A stretch of 64,000 bases of DNA from the NCBI GenBank assembly GCA_036570425.1, contig DATCYF010000022.1, forward strand, positions 1 to 64,000, read 5' to 3'. Origin of the DNA: Rhizorhapis sp036570425. GTDB lineage: Bacteria; Pseudomonadota; Alphaproteobacteria; Sphingomonadales; Sphingomonadaceae. Each line of letters begins with the position of its first letter. Position 1 is the first letter of the stretch. Shown in pieces: positions 1 through 7,903 of the stretch. The position numbers and the translations under genes are program-made. A model generated the notes under the pieces. That model had not been told where the DNA came from. It did not search any database and was given only the letters and a program-made list of their open reading frames with translations.

Positions 1-1
1 C

Positions 2-202
2 GAACTCGTCCACCGCTCCGTCGAAACGCTGATGTTCATCTCCGGCTCCTCCGCCTTCGCCCTCGATAAACCCATCAGCCGCTTCTGGCGCGATATCCAC
101 GTCGGCCTCCGTCACATCCAGAATATCCCCATGCTCGGATATGAAATCTACGGCAGAAACAGACTCGCCGTCGATAATATCACTCCACCAGGCGCATATT
201 GA
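2..202 (+). CDS. Flavin-dependent monooxygenase of acyl-CoA dehydrogenase fold, C-terminal part only
   Basis: The left window edge cuts this gene, leaving the last 66 codons, which end in TGA at 200-202. The tail contains the pattern FWRDIH followed by GLRHIQNIP and YEIYGR. This resembles the C-terminal helical domain of group D flavin monooxygenases of acyl-CoA dehydrogenase fold (HsaA/DszC-like), in which the RDxH segment lies near the flavin. Such enzymes hydroxylate phenols or sulfur heterocycles using FMNH2 or FADH2 from a partner reductase. The rest of the protein is missing, so a true acyl-CoA dehydrogenase cannot be excluded. A strong terminator follows, so this gene ends a transcript coming from the left and shows that the catabolic region continues outside the window. 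Confidence 0.6.
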   Translation, partial: ELVHRSVETLMFISGSSAFALDKPISRFWRDIHVGLRHIQNIPMLGYEIYGRNRLAVDNITPPGAY

Positions 203-224
203 TACACTGATATACTGGCTGATC

Positions 225-256
225 GGCCCGTGACGATGATGTCACGGGCCTTTTTT
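225..256 (+). terminator. Rho-independent terminator
   Basis: A perfect 10-bp stem (GGCCCGTGAC / GTCACGGGCC) with a 6-nt loop is followed by six T. It lies 22 bp after the stop codon of the upstream partial gene. Confidence 0.9.
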
Positions 257-353
257 GTTGTAGTCAAAGGCTGTCTGGTCGAAGCTCAGCGAGGCCCTGC
301 AAAAGCGGCTTTCTCTTAAAGGAATGACCATGATTCCGGCAGAGACGGCATCA

Positions 354-381
354 GCCCGCACCGGCAGATGCGAGTGCGGGC
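354..381. terminator. Hairpin between converging genes
   Basis: An 8-bp stem GCCCGCAC / GTGCGGGC with a 12-nt loop lies downstream of the minus-strand P450 stop codon. It has no T-tract, so it may be a weak or factor-dependent 3-prime end of the P450 message rather than a classical terminator. Confidence 0.3.
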
Positions 382-419
382 CAGCTTTGAGACCTGTAAC
401 GGTTGAGCGCTACTTTCAG

Positions 420-1643
420 TCAGACATCCCAGACAAAGGGCAAGCGTACCGGCTGCAGGATTCCGCCCAGATGTGACTCCACCGTCGCACCATCAGCGAG
501 GCGGAAAGGCGGGATAATCGAGAGGAACTGCTCGATCGCGATACGCATTTCCCGCCGCGCCAAGTGCATGCCAACACATAGATGCGGGCCATAGCCAAAG
601 CTCAGGTAACGCGCCTTGCGATTCAGGATCACCTTATTCGCATCCTCATAATATTCCGGGTCCCGACCAGCGAGACATGTCGGCATGGCAATTTTGTCGC
701 CAGGCTGGAAAGTAACTTCGCCCAATGTCACGGGATTGACGCAGGTGCGGAAGGTGGTGACTGCCGCGTAAGCGCGCATCATTTCTTCTATGGCGTCAGG
801 GATCATCGCCGGATTGGCCCGAAGCGTCGCCTGATGATCGGGATTCTCCGCCAGATGCCGGAACTGCCAGGCGATATTAGTGGAAACGGTATCCAGCCCA
901 CCGATGAAGAGGTTGAAGGCAAAGCCAACCAACTCGTCATCGGTAAGATTGCGTCCCTCAATCTGCGTGGTAACGCCATAGCTCAGCAAGTCTTCGCGTG
1001 GTGCCGCCTGACGGTCAGCGATTTCGCCCCGGAGGTAGTCGACCACCTTGCGCGTGGATTGCGCGATGACGCCCAGATCATTGGTGTGAAGGAGTCCCAT
1101 CTCCCATTCCAGAAAAGTGGGCGCGAGCGCGATAGGGAAACCCATCAATTCAAGGAAGACCTTGATCGGAAATTCGAAGGCGAAATCGCCCATAAACTCG
1201 CATTCGCCGCGCGGGCGCATCGTTTCGCAATATTCGCGGGCGTAATTGGTAATCTTCTCTTCCAGCTCTCTCATAGCCTTCGGCGTGAACACCGGATTTA
1301 TCCATTTACGATACAGCCCATGCATGGGCGGGTCCGTTTCAGCCGGGAGCGAACTCCAGCTTTCCCCGACCAGTTGGGCGAAAGGCGCAAAGTCCTTATT
1401 CGAGAAGTTCACCGTGTCGCTATAGATCGCCTGCAGATCAGCCGCCTTGCGCACGATCCAGGCCGGGGATCCTCCCGGATAGGCATCCATGGAATAGAAA
1501 ATGGCCGGCATCTCGGCATGAATTTCCGGAATCATCCGGTCGAATGGATTTTCCGGCGTGATCGTCCCCATGCGAATGGGATAATCGCGCACCAACTCCT
1601 CGGGTACATGTGCAGGCCGTTCCATAGTTAACCCTTGAGTCAT
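420..1643 (-). CDS. Cytochrome P450 (copy A, CYP101-like)
   Basis: A 407-residue soluble bacterial P450, predicted to hydroxylate an alicyclic substrate with O2 and electrons from a ferredoxin. It shows the I-helix motif GGLDT, the K-helix ExxR (EMMR) and the heme-thiolate loop FGYGPHLCVG with the ligand near Cys356. The ATG at 1643 is preferred over an upstream ATG at 1739, because GGGAGG lies just before it and the start then matches the two paralogues in this window (PAHVPEEL versus PAHVPPEL and PDHVPAEL). It is divergent from the flavoprotein at 1876, and a copy of the shared operator-like repeat lies 62 bp upstream. The likely electron donor is the putidaredoxin-like ferredoxin at 18439. 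The substrate is unknown. Confidence 0.93.
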   Translation of the reverse strand: MTQGLTMERPAHVPEELVRDYPIRMGTITPENPFDRMIPEIHAEMPAIFYSMDAYPGGSPAWIVRKAADLQAIYSDTVNFSNKDFAPFAQLVGESWSSLPAETDPPMHGLYRKWINPVFTPKAMRELEEKITNYAREYCETMRPRGECEFMGDFAFEFPIKVFLELMGFPIALAPTFLEWEMGLLHTNDLGVIAQSTRKVVDYLRGEIADRQAAPREDLLSYGVTTQIEGRNLTDDELVGFAFNLFIGGLDTVSTNIAWQFRHLAENPDHQATLRANPAMIPDAIEEMMRAYAAVTTFRTCVNPVTLGEVTFQPGDKIAMPTCLAGRDPEYYEDANKVILNRKARYLSFGYGPHLCVGMHLARREMRIAIEQFLSIIPPFRLADGATVESHLGGILQPVRLPFVWDV

Positions 1644-1704
1644 CCGCGCGCTTCCCTCCCTTATTTGGATTAAAGCATAATTCCACCAGGTTCCATTTCC
1701 TGAA

Positions 1705-1720
1705 CCCGCCATAGGATAGG
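1705..1720. promoter_or_regulatory. Shared 16-bp inverted repeat, site 1
   Basis: CCCGCC-ATAG-GATAGG, an imperfect palindrome 62 bp upstream of the P450 copy A start. Its arms are identical, in reverse, to the site at 18157-18172. It is one of about ten related repeats found in promoter regions of the catabolic region. Confidence 0.55.
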
Positions 1721-1792
1721 GAGCAATGATCCTGTCCACTCAACGACGAAAGCCTATGCGACGGCTTGCCGCGACTGCTTTTCCAAGTGGTT

Positions 1793-1808
1793 CCTACCCG
1801 AGGAAAGG
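1793..1808. promoter_or_regulatory. Shared 16-bp inverted repeat, site 2
   Basis: CCTACC-CGAG-GAAAGG, 68 bp upstream of the flavoprotein start at 1876. It matches the repeat at 29768-29783 in 15 of 16 positions, including the normally variable spacer. Together with site 1, each gene of this divergent pair has its own copy. Confidence 0.55.
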
Positions 1809-1875
1809 ACCATTCAGCCTCTCGCCGGTGTCGTCTGCAAAAAAGCCGAAAAACGAAAACGGAGACGGTACGAAA

Positions 1876-3549
1876 ATGGCCATAAAATGGGACGAGGATT
1901 TCGATGTCATATGCGTGGGGTCGGGCCTTGGCGGCCTGTCTGCGGCGCTGACCGCAGCGCAGCGCGGTGCGCGGGCAATCGTTCTGGAGAAGTTCGAGTT
2001 GCTGGGGGGCGTGTCTGCGCTGTCGTCAGGCCAGCTCTGGCTTGGCCCTCATCATCTACAGGAACGCGACGGCATCGAGGATAACGATGCCGACGCCGAC
2101 GCTTATCTCAATCACCTGTCGCAGGGCTTCGCAACGCCTGAAAGACGCGCCACCTTTATTGCGCGGGGACGTGAGGCCCTGCAGTACTTCACCGATGTTA
2201 TCGGCATAGACATGGTGGTCGTGCGTGGCCTGCCCGATTATTACTATCCTGCCGTCGCCGGATCGAAGCCCCAAGGACGCTATGTCGAGGTCGTCCCGTT
2301 CAAAGCGGAACGGCTGGGCGAACTGGCCGATAAGGTGCTGACCTCCCCCTATGGCGATGGCTACAGTTTTACCACGTCGAACGAATGGGTCCAGATGCAG
2401 ACCGGCGGAGAGCATGTCGGCGCCTGCCTCCAGCGCCATTTGGAAGCCGGAGAGAGGTGCGCAGGCGCTGGACTCGCCGCTGCCCAGGTCCTGGCGGCCA
2501 AGGAACGGGGCGTGGAGATGCGTACCTCGACCGAAGTCATCGAATTGGTCATTGAGGACGGACAAGTCCTGGGAGTCGTTGCGCGAGACGGTGCAGGCAC
2601 AAAGCGCATCCGGGCACGGCTGGGCGTGGTGCTGGCGACCGGCGGCTATGACTGGAAGTCCGAATATGTGCGCGCGTTCGACGCTCTGCCGGAGGCGGGC
2701 AGCATGGCCCCGCCGACCGTGTCAGGCGATCACATTGCGATGGCAGCTAAAGCCGGCGCCATCGCGATCCCCGCGCGCGCGCCTTCGCAAAGCCCCATCT
2801 TCATTGGATACAAAGTTCCGGCGGAAATCGTTTACGGAAAGACATCCTACCGCATGTGGTTGCCCGGAACGCCGCATTGCATTGCCGTCAACCGCTATGG
2901 CGAACGGTTCGCCAATGACGGCTTTTACCCTGATGTCGCAACCAAGGTCGCGCGATTCGATGGACAGGAGCAGGGCCAGCCCAACTGGCCCGCTTGGATT
3001 GTGTTCGATCAGAATATGGTGGACAAATATGGCATGATGCCGACATGGCCGGGCCAACCGCTCTCCGAAGGCATGGCGGTGTCGGCCAATACGCTGGCGG
3101 AGTTGGCCCGCACGGTCGGAATTGATGCTGAGGGCCTCGAACGCACCGTGGCGCGCTTCAATGGTTTCTGTGAAACTGGCGTTGATGAAGATTTTGCGCG
3201 TGGTTCCGTGCCGTGGGGCAGGATCATGACTGGCGACCCGCGTTTGCCCAACCCGAATCTGGGCCCGCTGCAGAAAGGACCATTTTACGCGGTCAAGATC
3301 GAACGCGTGGCAATGGGCGTGCCTACCGCTGGACTTCCCATTGATACGGAGAGTCGCGTGCTGGATGCAAGCGACAAGCCAATTCCGGGACTCTACGCAG
3401 CCGGAAATTCAGCGGCGTGGCTCGACATCGGCGGTGGATACAATAGCGGCATCGCGAATACGCGCGGCATGCTTTACGGCTATCTGGCCGCGCTCGACAT
3501 GACCGGACAATACGCCGCGCCTGAAACCGCAATGCCTCACTTGGCATGA
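1876..3549 (+). CDS. FAD-dependent oxidoreductase of the ketosteroid-dehydrogenase/fumarate-reductase family (copy A)
   Basis: A 557-residue flavoprotein with an N-terminal dinucleotide-binding loop G15-x-G17-x-x-G20 (VGSGLGG) and a closing FAD segment (GLYAAGNS, then GGGYNSGIANTRG). This architecture is that of FAD_binding_2 proteins such as 3-ketosteroid dehydrogenases and fumarate reductase flavoproteins, which introduce or reduce carbon-carbon double bonds next to a carbonyl. An in-frame ATG exists at 1726, but the start at 1876 is chosen because GGAG at 1861 precedes it and the FAD loop then begins at the usual position. It is followed after 41 bp by an SDR on the same strand, suggesting paired alcohol and ring desaturation chemistry. 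The actual substrate is not visible. Confidence 0.85.
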   Translation: MAIKWDEDFDVICVGSGLGGLSAALTAAQRGARAIVLEKFELLGGVSALSSGQLWLGPHHLQERDGIEDNDADADAYLNHLSQGFATPERRATFIARGREALQYFTDVIGIDMVVVRGLPDYYYPAVAGSKPQGRYVEVVPFKAERLGELADKVLTSPYGDGYSFTTSNEWVQMQTGGEHVGACLQRHLEAGERCAGAGLAAAQVLAAKERGVEMRTSTEVIELVIEDGQVLGVVARDGAGTKRIRARLGVVLATGGYDWKSEYVRAFDALPEAGSMAPPTVSGDHIAMAAKAGAIAIPARAPSQSPIFIGYKVPAEIVYGKTSYRMWLPGTPHCIAVNRYGERFANDGFYPDVATKVARFDGQEQGQPNWPAWIVFDQNMVDKYGMMPTWPGQPLSEGMAVSANTLAELARTVGIDAEGLERTVARFNGFCETGVDEDFARGSVPWGRIMTGDPRLPNPNLGPLQKGPFYAVKIERVAMGVPTAGLPIDTESRVLDASDKPIPGLYAAGNSAAWLDIGGGYNSGIANTRGMLYGYLAALDMTGQYAAPETAMPHLA

Positions 3550-3590
3550 TCGCAACCTATTTAAAAGATTGAAGAAAAGGTCTGTAACCC

Positions 3591-4370
3591 ATGGAAAAAC
3601 GGTTCGAGGGAAAGGTTGCACTGGTCACGGCGGCGGGCGCCGGCATAGGCGCAGCGACGGCAGAAGCCTTCGCCCGGCATGGCGCGCGCGTCATGTTGTC
3701 CGACATCAATGTGGAAGCGGGCGAGGCTATGGCGGACAAGCTTCGCTCGGCCGGTCATGACGCCAGTTTCCTGCGCGCCGATGCCACTGTGGAAGAGGAA
3801 GTGGCGGCGCTGGTGAGCAAGACGGTGGAGGTCTTCGGCGGGCTGCATCTCGCCGCCAATATCGTCGGGGACGCACACCCTGAAGCAGCGGGCCCCGAAT
3901 TCCACCAGCAAAGCCTGAAAGGCTGGGAGCACACCATGGCGGTCAGCCTGCGGAGCGTGTTCCTGAGCATGAAGCACGAAATCGCGCATATGATCGATCA
4001 TGGCGGGGGTGCGATCGCGAATGTCACATCGCTGGCGGCCATGCTGTATGTCGGTGTTTCAGGCGCGGCCTATGCGGCGTCGAAGGCGGGCGTCATCCGC
4101 CTGACCAAGTTCGCTGCTGTCACCTACGCGGACCGCGGTGTACGGGTGAATTGCATCGCGCCTGGGGTGACCCCGACGGAAGCGTATAACAAAGCCGGTG
4201 CTGAAATAGGTCAGATGGTGATCGACGATCTCGTCCAGAACCAGCCCATTCGTCGCACGATCGGCACTCAAGAACAAGCGAACGCTGTCATGTGGCTCTG
4301 CTCTGAAGAAGCCGGAATGGTGACGGGCCATGTTCTGCCCGTCGACGGAGGCTGGACCGCACGTAGCTGA
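3591..4370 (+). CDS. Short-chain dehydrogenase/reductase
   Basis: A classical SDR of 259 residues. The cofactor loop reads TAAGAGIG, with Ala in place of the first Gly of TGxxxGxG. The active site shows the conserved Ser region (NVTSLA) and YAASK. It probably oxidises or reduces a secondary alcohol or ketone with NAD(P). It lies 41 bp after the flavoprotein, with no terminator seen between them, so the two are probably co-transcribed. Substrate preference cannot be predicted from sequence. Confidence 0.88.
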   Translation: MEKRFEGKVALVTAAGAGIGAATAEAFARHGARVMLSDINVEAGEAMADKLRSAGHDASFLRADATVEEEVAALVSKTVEVFGGLHLAANIVGDAHPEAAGPEFHQQSLKGWEHTMAVSLRSVFLSMKHEIAHMIDHGGGAIANVTSLAAMLYVGVSGAAYAASKAGVIRLTKFAAVTYADRGVRVNCIAPGVTPTEAYNKAGAEIGQMVIDDLVQNQPIRRTIGTQEQANAVMWLCSEEAGMVTGHVLPVDGGWTARS

Positions 4371-4487
4371 ACCACGGCAGGGCCCACTCCGTCCCACGCC
4401 GGCTTCCCTCGCCTGTCGCTTGGCAGGGTCGGGGCGCAGCTATATTTCAGTAAAGCACAAGCAATGGATCACCATTGAAGGACCGTG

Positions 4488-4934
4488 ATGAATTGCAAGA
4501 ACTGCTCCGCGACGATTGAAGGCTATCTTCGGGTATGTGGCCTGTGCGGACACATGGCTGATCGCGGCCTGCCTACCCGGGGTGTCATTGGCGTGCTCGT
4601 GGTTGTTGCGCTTGCCCTCGTGGGCCTGAATCTCAACGCCATGCAGGCAAAGGATGATGGCAGCAGCCGGAATATGAAGAGCAATTGGCTGGAACGCATG
4701 GCACCGGCGGAGCGGAGCCATGCTTTTTCCGGACTGATGAAAGATGCAGGCGAGGAATGTGCGGCGGTAAGCCGATTCTATTTCCGAGGCGACATTGGCC
4801 TTAACGCCGCCTGGAATATTCGCTGCACCGATACCGGCGACTGGATGGTGCTGATTGCAGCCAATGGTTGGACCCGGGTGGCCGGCTGCGCCAAACTCAA
4901 CGAGGCTGGGACACCCTGCTGGACCAGACTGTAA
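4488..4934 (+). CDS. Membrane-anchored zinc-ribbon protein of unknown function
   Basis: A 148-residue protein not recognised as a named family. It begins with a four-cysteine zinc-ribbon-like knuckle (C3-x2-C6 and C17-x2-C20), then a single hydrophobic segment at about residues 31-52, then a soluble domain rich in Cys and Trp. The ATG at 4488 is used because GAAGGA lies 5 bp before it; a GTG at 4485 is too close. The protein probably sits in the inner membrane with the ribbon in the cytoplasm. It converges with the phosphotransferase at 4947, leaving only 12 bp between the two stop codons. Its link to the catabolic genes is unknown. Confidence 0.6.
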   Translation: MNCKNCSATIEGYLRVCGLCGHMADRGLPTRGVIGVLVVVALALVGLNLNAMQAKDDGSSRNMKSNWLERMAPAERSHAFSGLMKDAGEECAAVSRFYFRGDIGLNAAWNIRCTDTGDWMVLIAANGWTRVAGCAKLNEAGTPCWTRL

Positions 4935-4946
4935 TGAGGCGTTGTC

Positions 4947-6302
4947 TCAATCCAACGGTGCAATTTGAACATGGCTGGCGGATTGTCCCACGTCCGTGTC
5001 GCGATAGGCCAGCATTTCACGGGTAGTCTGGCGCAGGAAATATCCGATCAGCGCCGATTCGCGATTGGGACCGGCAGCAAGCACGAAACGCTCGAGGGCG
5101 ACATCGAAGTCATCTGCATCGCCTAATCCAGGGTCAAGCATATCAGCCGCGTCCAACCTGCTCAGACGTTCCAACGGCTCAGCCATCACTGCGTGGCGTG
5201 CAGCATACTCCGCCAATCGTGAGGCGAGATGCTTCTGGTTTGCCTGGGCCTCCTTCTGTGTCGGAATAGCCGCGATGGAGTCTTCCAGCATCTTCATGAG
5301 CCCATTTGCAGGAACGCCGGTCGGTTCAGGAAGCTCGGGAAGCCCCACTTCTGCCCCGGTACATTCCGCCAATGCTTGGGCCAAGGTAAGGCGTAACGCT
5401 AACGTCCATTCTATGTATACCGAATGCGGATCGCCCGGCTGCGGATCAGCCACGGCCATGCCGATCTGCATGGCGCTGATCGCCGAAAAAAGAGCGGTAT
5501 GATAGGAAACGACTTTGCGGTCGACCGCCTCGCCAGTCACGGCTTCATAATGGCGGATCAGATTGGCGATGCTATCGCCTGTGGGTTCATAGCTGTCGCG
5601 CATCCGCATAGTAGCCAGATCCGCGAAGGGATCGCCGATCATACTGAATTCAAAATCATACAGACCGGTAATCCTGCCATCGACGAACAGGAACTGTCCC
5701 GCATCAAAATGAGCGAAGGAAGGCCGGGTCCGGTGCTTCGGCACATTGCGTTTCAACCAGCCGATGGCGAATTCGACCAAAGGCTGCGGCCCCGTTTTGC
5801 GGCGCGCGTACATGGGATAATAAGCATGAAGTCCCGCAAGGGCGATCTCGTCAGCTCCCTCAGGAAGCGTCAATCCTCGCGCTACGAACGGCTCAAGCGG
5901 CAGGCGATGCATCGCCGCCATGGCTTCGACATATTGCCGCGCAACCGATTGCCGCTCCGCATCATCACCCGCGGTTGACACGTCACGCGAGCCTGGAATC
6001 GCCGCCATGATGATGGCCTCTGGATCAGGGCAAACACCATAAATGTGCGGAACCGGAATTCCATGTTCTTCCAGCACCTCCATGATCGCGGCTTCACGCG
6101 CCAGTTCGGGGAAGGGCATGATGTCGCTCTTCCGATCCCCCCGAATATGAATGGGTAAGAGCAATCCATCACGCTCGACATCCACGAACCAGGCAGGGCG
6201 CCAGCGGGGCTGGCGACGCATTGCCGTCACTCTGCCGCCGGTTACCTGTTCGACAAATGCGACAAGCTTCCTCTCGTCATCGCTATAGCTCGTTTCCGCC
6301 AT
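4947..6302 (-). CDS. Kinase-fold phosphotransferase (APH family), copy 1, extended
   Basis: A 451-residue protein of the aminoglycoside-phosphotransferase/choline-kinase fold. Members in catabolic clusters are thought to phosphorylate small hydroxylated molecules. The catalytic loop reads HFDAGQFLF, so a Gln appears where the metal-binding Asn of HGDxxPGN is expected, and the following metal loop is YDFEF then GDPFADLA. About 150 residues follow the kinase core, more than in typical members. The start at 6302 has AGGAG six bases upstream; an in-frame ATG at 6338 lacks one. A shared operator-like repeat lies 69 bp upstream. With the conserved Asn missing, activity should not be assumed. Confidence 0.75.
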   Translation of the reverse strand: MAETSYSDDERKLVAFVEQVTGGRVTAMRRQPRWRPAWFVDVERDGLLLPIHIRGDRKSDIMPFPELAREAAIMEVLEEHGIPVPHIYGVCPDPEAIIMAAIPGSRDVSTAGDDAERQSVARQYVEAMAAMHRLPLEPFVARGLTLPEGADEIALAGLHAYYPMYARRKTGPQPLVEFAIGWLKRNVPKHRTRPSFAHFDAGQFLFVDGRITGLYDFEFSMIGDPFADLATMRMRDSYEPTGDSIANLIRHYEAVTGEAVDRKVVSYHTALFSAISAMQIGMAVADPQPGDPHSVYIEWTLALRLTLAQALAECTGAEVGLPELPEPTGVPANGLMKMLEDSIAAIPTQKEAQANQKHLASRLAEYAARHAVMAEPLERLSRLDAADMLDPGLGDADDFDVALERFVLAAGPNRESALIGYFLRQTTREMLAYRDTDVGQSASHVQIAPLD

Positions 6303-6370
6303 GCTGCTCTCCTGTGCCGGTTGTTCTTTGCGGCTCATATGCAGAGCAGGGCAGCGGAGGGCGACATAGA

Positions 6371-6386
6371 CCTGCCATTCGACAGG
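6371..6386. promoter_or_regulatory. Shared 16-bp inverted repeat, site 3
   Basis: CCTGCC-ATTC-GACAGG, 69 bp upstream of the phosphotransferase start at 6302. It differs from the site at 13527 in only two spacer bases and is one of the clearest copies. Confidence 0.65.
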
Positions 6387-6565
6387 AAATCCGACGAAGA
6401 CGTCTCAAATTAAGCGACAATCCGACTGCGCCCATGTCGCCCTGCTCATCTGATGTGGACAATTTGACACTTTGAACAATTTTTCGATAATCTGTCTCGA
6501 TTTCTGCTTGAAGGCCGAAACGATTTGCGACAGGGAAGCCAGACCTTTCATTGGATGGTGAACGC

Positions 6566-6844
6566 ATGAAAAATCTGACTTTTATCGCCGCAGCTTTTGC
6601 TCTTTCGATCGCCCCCGCCATGGCGCAGGAGGCTCCCCAGATCAGCAAGCGCGCAGCAATTTATAGTGCTGACGGCACCAAGATCGGCCGTGTAGAGAAG
6701 ATCACTCAGGGCGCGGATGGAAAGCCAGAATCCGTGCGGATCATCTACCGTGGCAAATTTCTGACCATCCCAGCCGCTTCGCTCAGCGCTGAAGGCAATG
6801 GGCTGAAGACCAGCCTCACCAACGAAGAAATCAAGAAGATGTGA
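6566..6844 (+). CDS. Small secreted PRC-barrel-like protein
   Basis: A 92-residue protein with a clear signal peptide (hydrophobic stretch from about residue 5, cleavage expected after AMA). The mature part has the pattern YSADGTKIGRVEKI, then ESVRIIYRGKFLTIPA, which resembles PRC-barrel beta-strands (G-x-x-I-G-x-V, then a short strand ending in IPA). The ATG at 6566 begins the signal peptide directly; no strong Shine-Dalgarno sequence is seen. It is probably periplasmic. A terminator follows 7 bp after the stop codon, so it is a single-gene unit. Function unknown. Confidence 0.65.
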   Translation: MKNLTFIAAAFALSIAPAMAQEAPQISKRAAIYSADGTKIGRVEKITQGADGKPESVRIIYRGKFLTIPAASLSAEGNGLKTSLTNEEIKKM

Positions 6845-6850
6845 TAGACA

Positions 6851-6875
6851 AGGGGAAGCGAAAGCTTCCCCTTTC
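6851..6875 (+). terminator. Rho-independent terminator
   Basis: A 9-bp stem AGGGGAAGC / GCTTCCCCT with a GAAA tetraloop, followed by a short T-run, directly after the small secreted protein gene. Confidence 0.8.
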
Positions 6876-6954
6876 CATTCGCGGCGGCGCGGCTAAATGC
6901 GCTGATGTCACGCCCGTTGCAATTCTCTTTCGGACTGTGCCCTTTGCGCTTGAT

Positions 6955-6969
6955 TTCCACCATGTGGAA
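6955..6969. promoter_or_regulatory. Inverted repeat upstream of SDR
   Basis: TTCCAC-CAT-GTGGAA, 39 bp before the SDR start at 7008. It is unlike the 16-bp repeat found upstream of most neighbouring genes, so this SDR may answer to another regulator. Confidence 0.35.
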
Positions 6970-7007
6970 TGAAAGATTGGCAATGACATATTGAGGGGCG
7001 CAGAGAA

Positions 7008-7802
7008 ATGGCGAATAGGTTTGAGGGCAAGGTGGCGGTCGTCACCGGCGCCCGCGGTGGCATCGGCGAAGCGACTGTCCGTCATATGATCGCTGATGGA
7101 GCGACCGTTGTCGCTGCGGACCTTGTCACCCCGGAAATCGACGGCGCTTTCGGTGAAAGCTTCGACCTGACGGACGAAGGCTCCGTGGCGAATTTCGTGG
7201 AGCGGGTAGTGTCCCGTCACGGCCGCATCGATATCGTGCACAATAACGCAGCCCTGCAAAGCGAGGCGCAGCGACAACGCGACTTGGACGTCATCAATCT
7301 CGATACAGAGACATGGGATGCTGCGATGGCGGTCAACGCGCGCGGTCCGATGCTGCTGTGCAAGCATGCCATTCCCCACATGATCGCGGCTGGCGGCGGC
7401 TCCATAATCCACAGTTCATCCGGGTTCGGAACGCTGGGAGAATCCACCTTGACCGCTTATGGTGCATCTAAAGCTGCGCTCATCAATCTCAGCCGGTTCA
7501 TCGCGACCCAATATGGGCGACAAAAAATCCGATCGAACGTGATCGTCATAGGCTTCGTTCTAACTCCCAACGCCATCCAAACGACGCCGCAGGAGATCAA
7601 GGACATCATAGCAGCGCAACACCTGCTGCCCGCGCTTGGCACACCGGAAGATATTGCAAAGGCAGTAACTTTCCTTGCCTCCGATGATGCTGGTTTCATC
7701 ACTGGAGCGACGATCCCCGTCGATGGTGGTTTCACCGCGCACCAGCCCACCTTCGCGGACATGCGCGCTTTCTTCGAAAAAGTCGGCGGTTCGAAACTAT
7801 AA
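7008..7802 (+). CDS. Short-chain dehydrogenase/reductase
   Basis: A 264-residue classical SDR with the cofactor loop TGARGGIG, the NNAA segment, the catalytic Ser region (IIHSSSG) and YGASK. An acidic residue after the second beta-strand (AADL) favours NAD over NADP, by family rule. It is a single-gene unit flanked by a terminator on the left, and it converges with the DUF1214-like gene at 7904. It probably oxidises a hydroxyl generated by one of the monooxygenases of the region. Its exact substrate is unknown. Confidence 0.88.
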   Translation: MANRFEGKVAVVTGARGGIGEATVRHMIADGATVVAADLVTPEIDGAFGESFDLTDEGSVANFVERVVSRHGRIDIVHNNAALQSEAQRQRDLDVINLDTETWDAAMAVNARGPMLLCKHAIPHMIAAGGGSIIHSSSGFGTLGESTLTAYGASKAALINLSRFIATQYGRQKIRSNVIVIGFVLTPNAIQTTPQEIKDIIAAQHLLPALGTPEDIAKAVTFLASDDAGFITGATIPVDGGFTAHQPTFADMRAFFEKVGGSKL

Positions 7803-7903
7803 GAGCCGTTCGGAAGCTCCGGGCCTAATATGTCACGCGTCTATATTACGCGCTCAACTATTCGCTGGCGCGGCCATCATGGTTGTGACGGATAACGGCG
7901 CTT

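Noticed and set aside
582..1631. Long open reading frame (349 codons) on the plus strand opposite P450 copy A
   Set aside because: The minus strand clearly encodes a P450 with heme and I-helix motifs. The plus-strand frame has no ribosome site or family motif and reflects the high GC content; many similar antisense frames occur and were left out.
1726..1875. Extended N-terminus of flavoprotein copy A
   Set aside because: It would add 50 residues without family similarity and overlap the operator-like repeat at 1793; the ATG at 1876 has GGAG and the FAD loop at the usual place.
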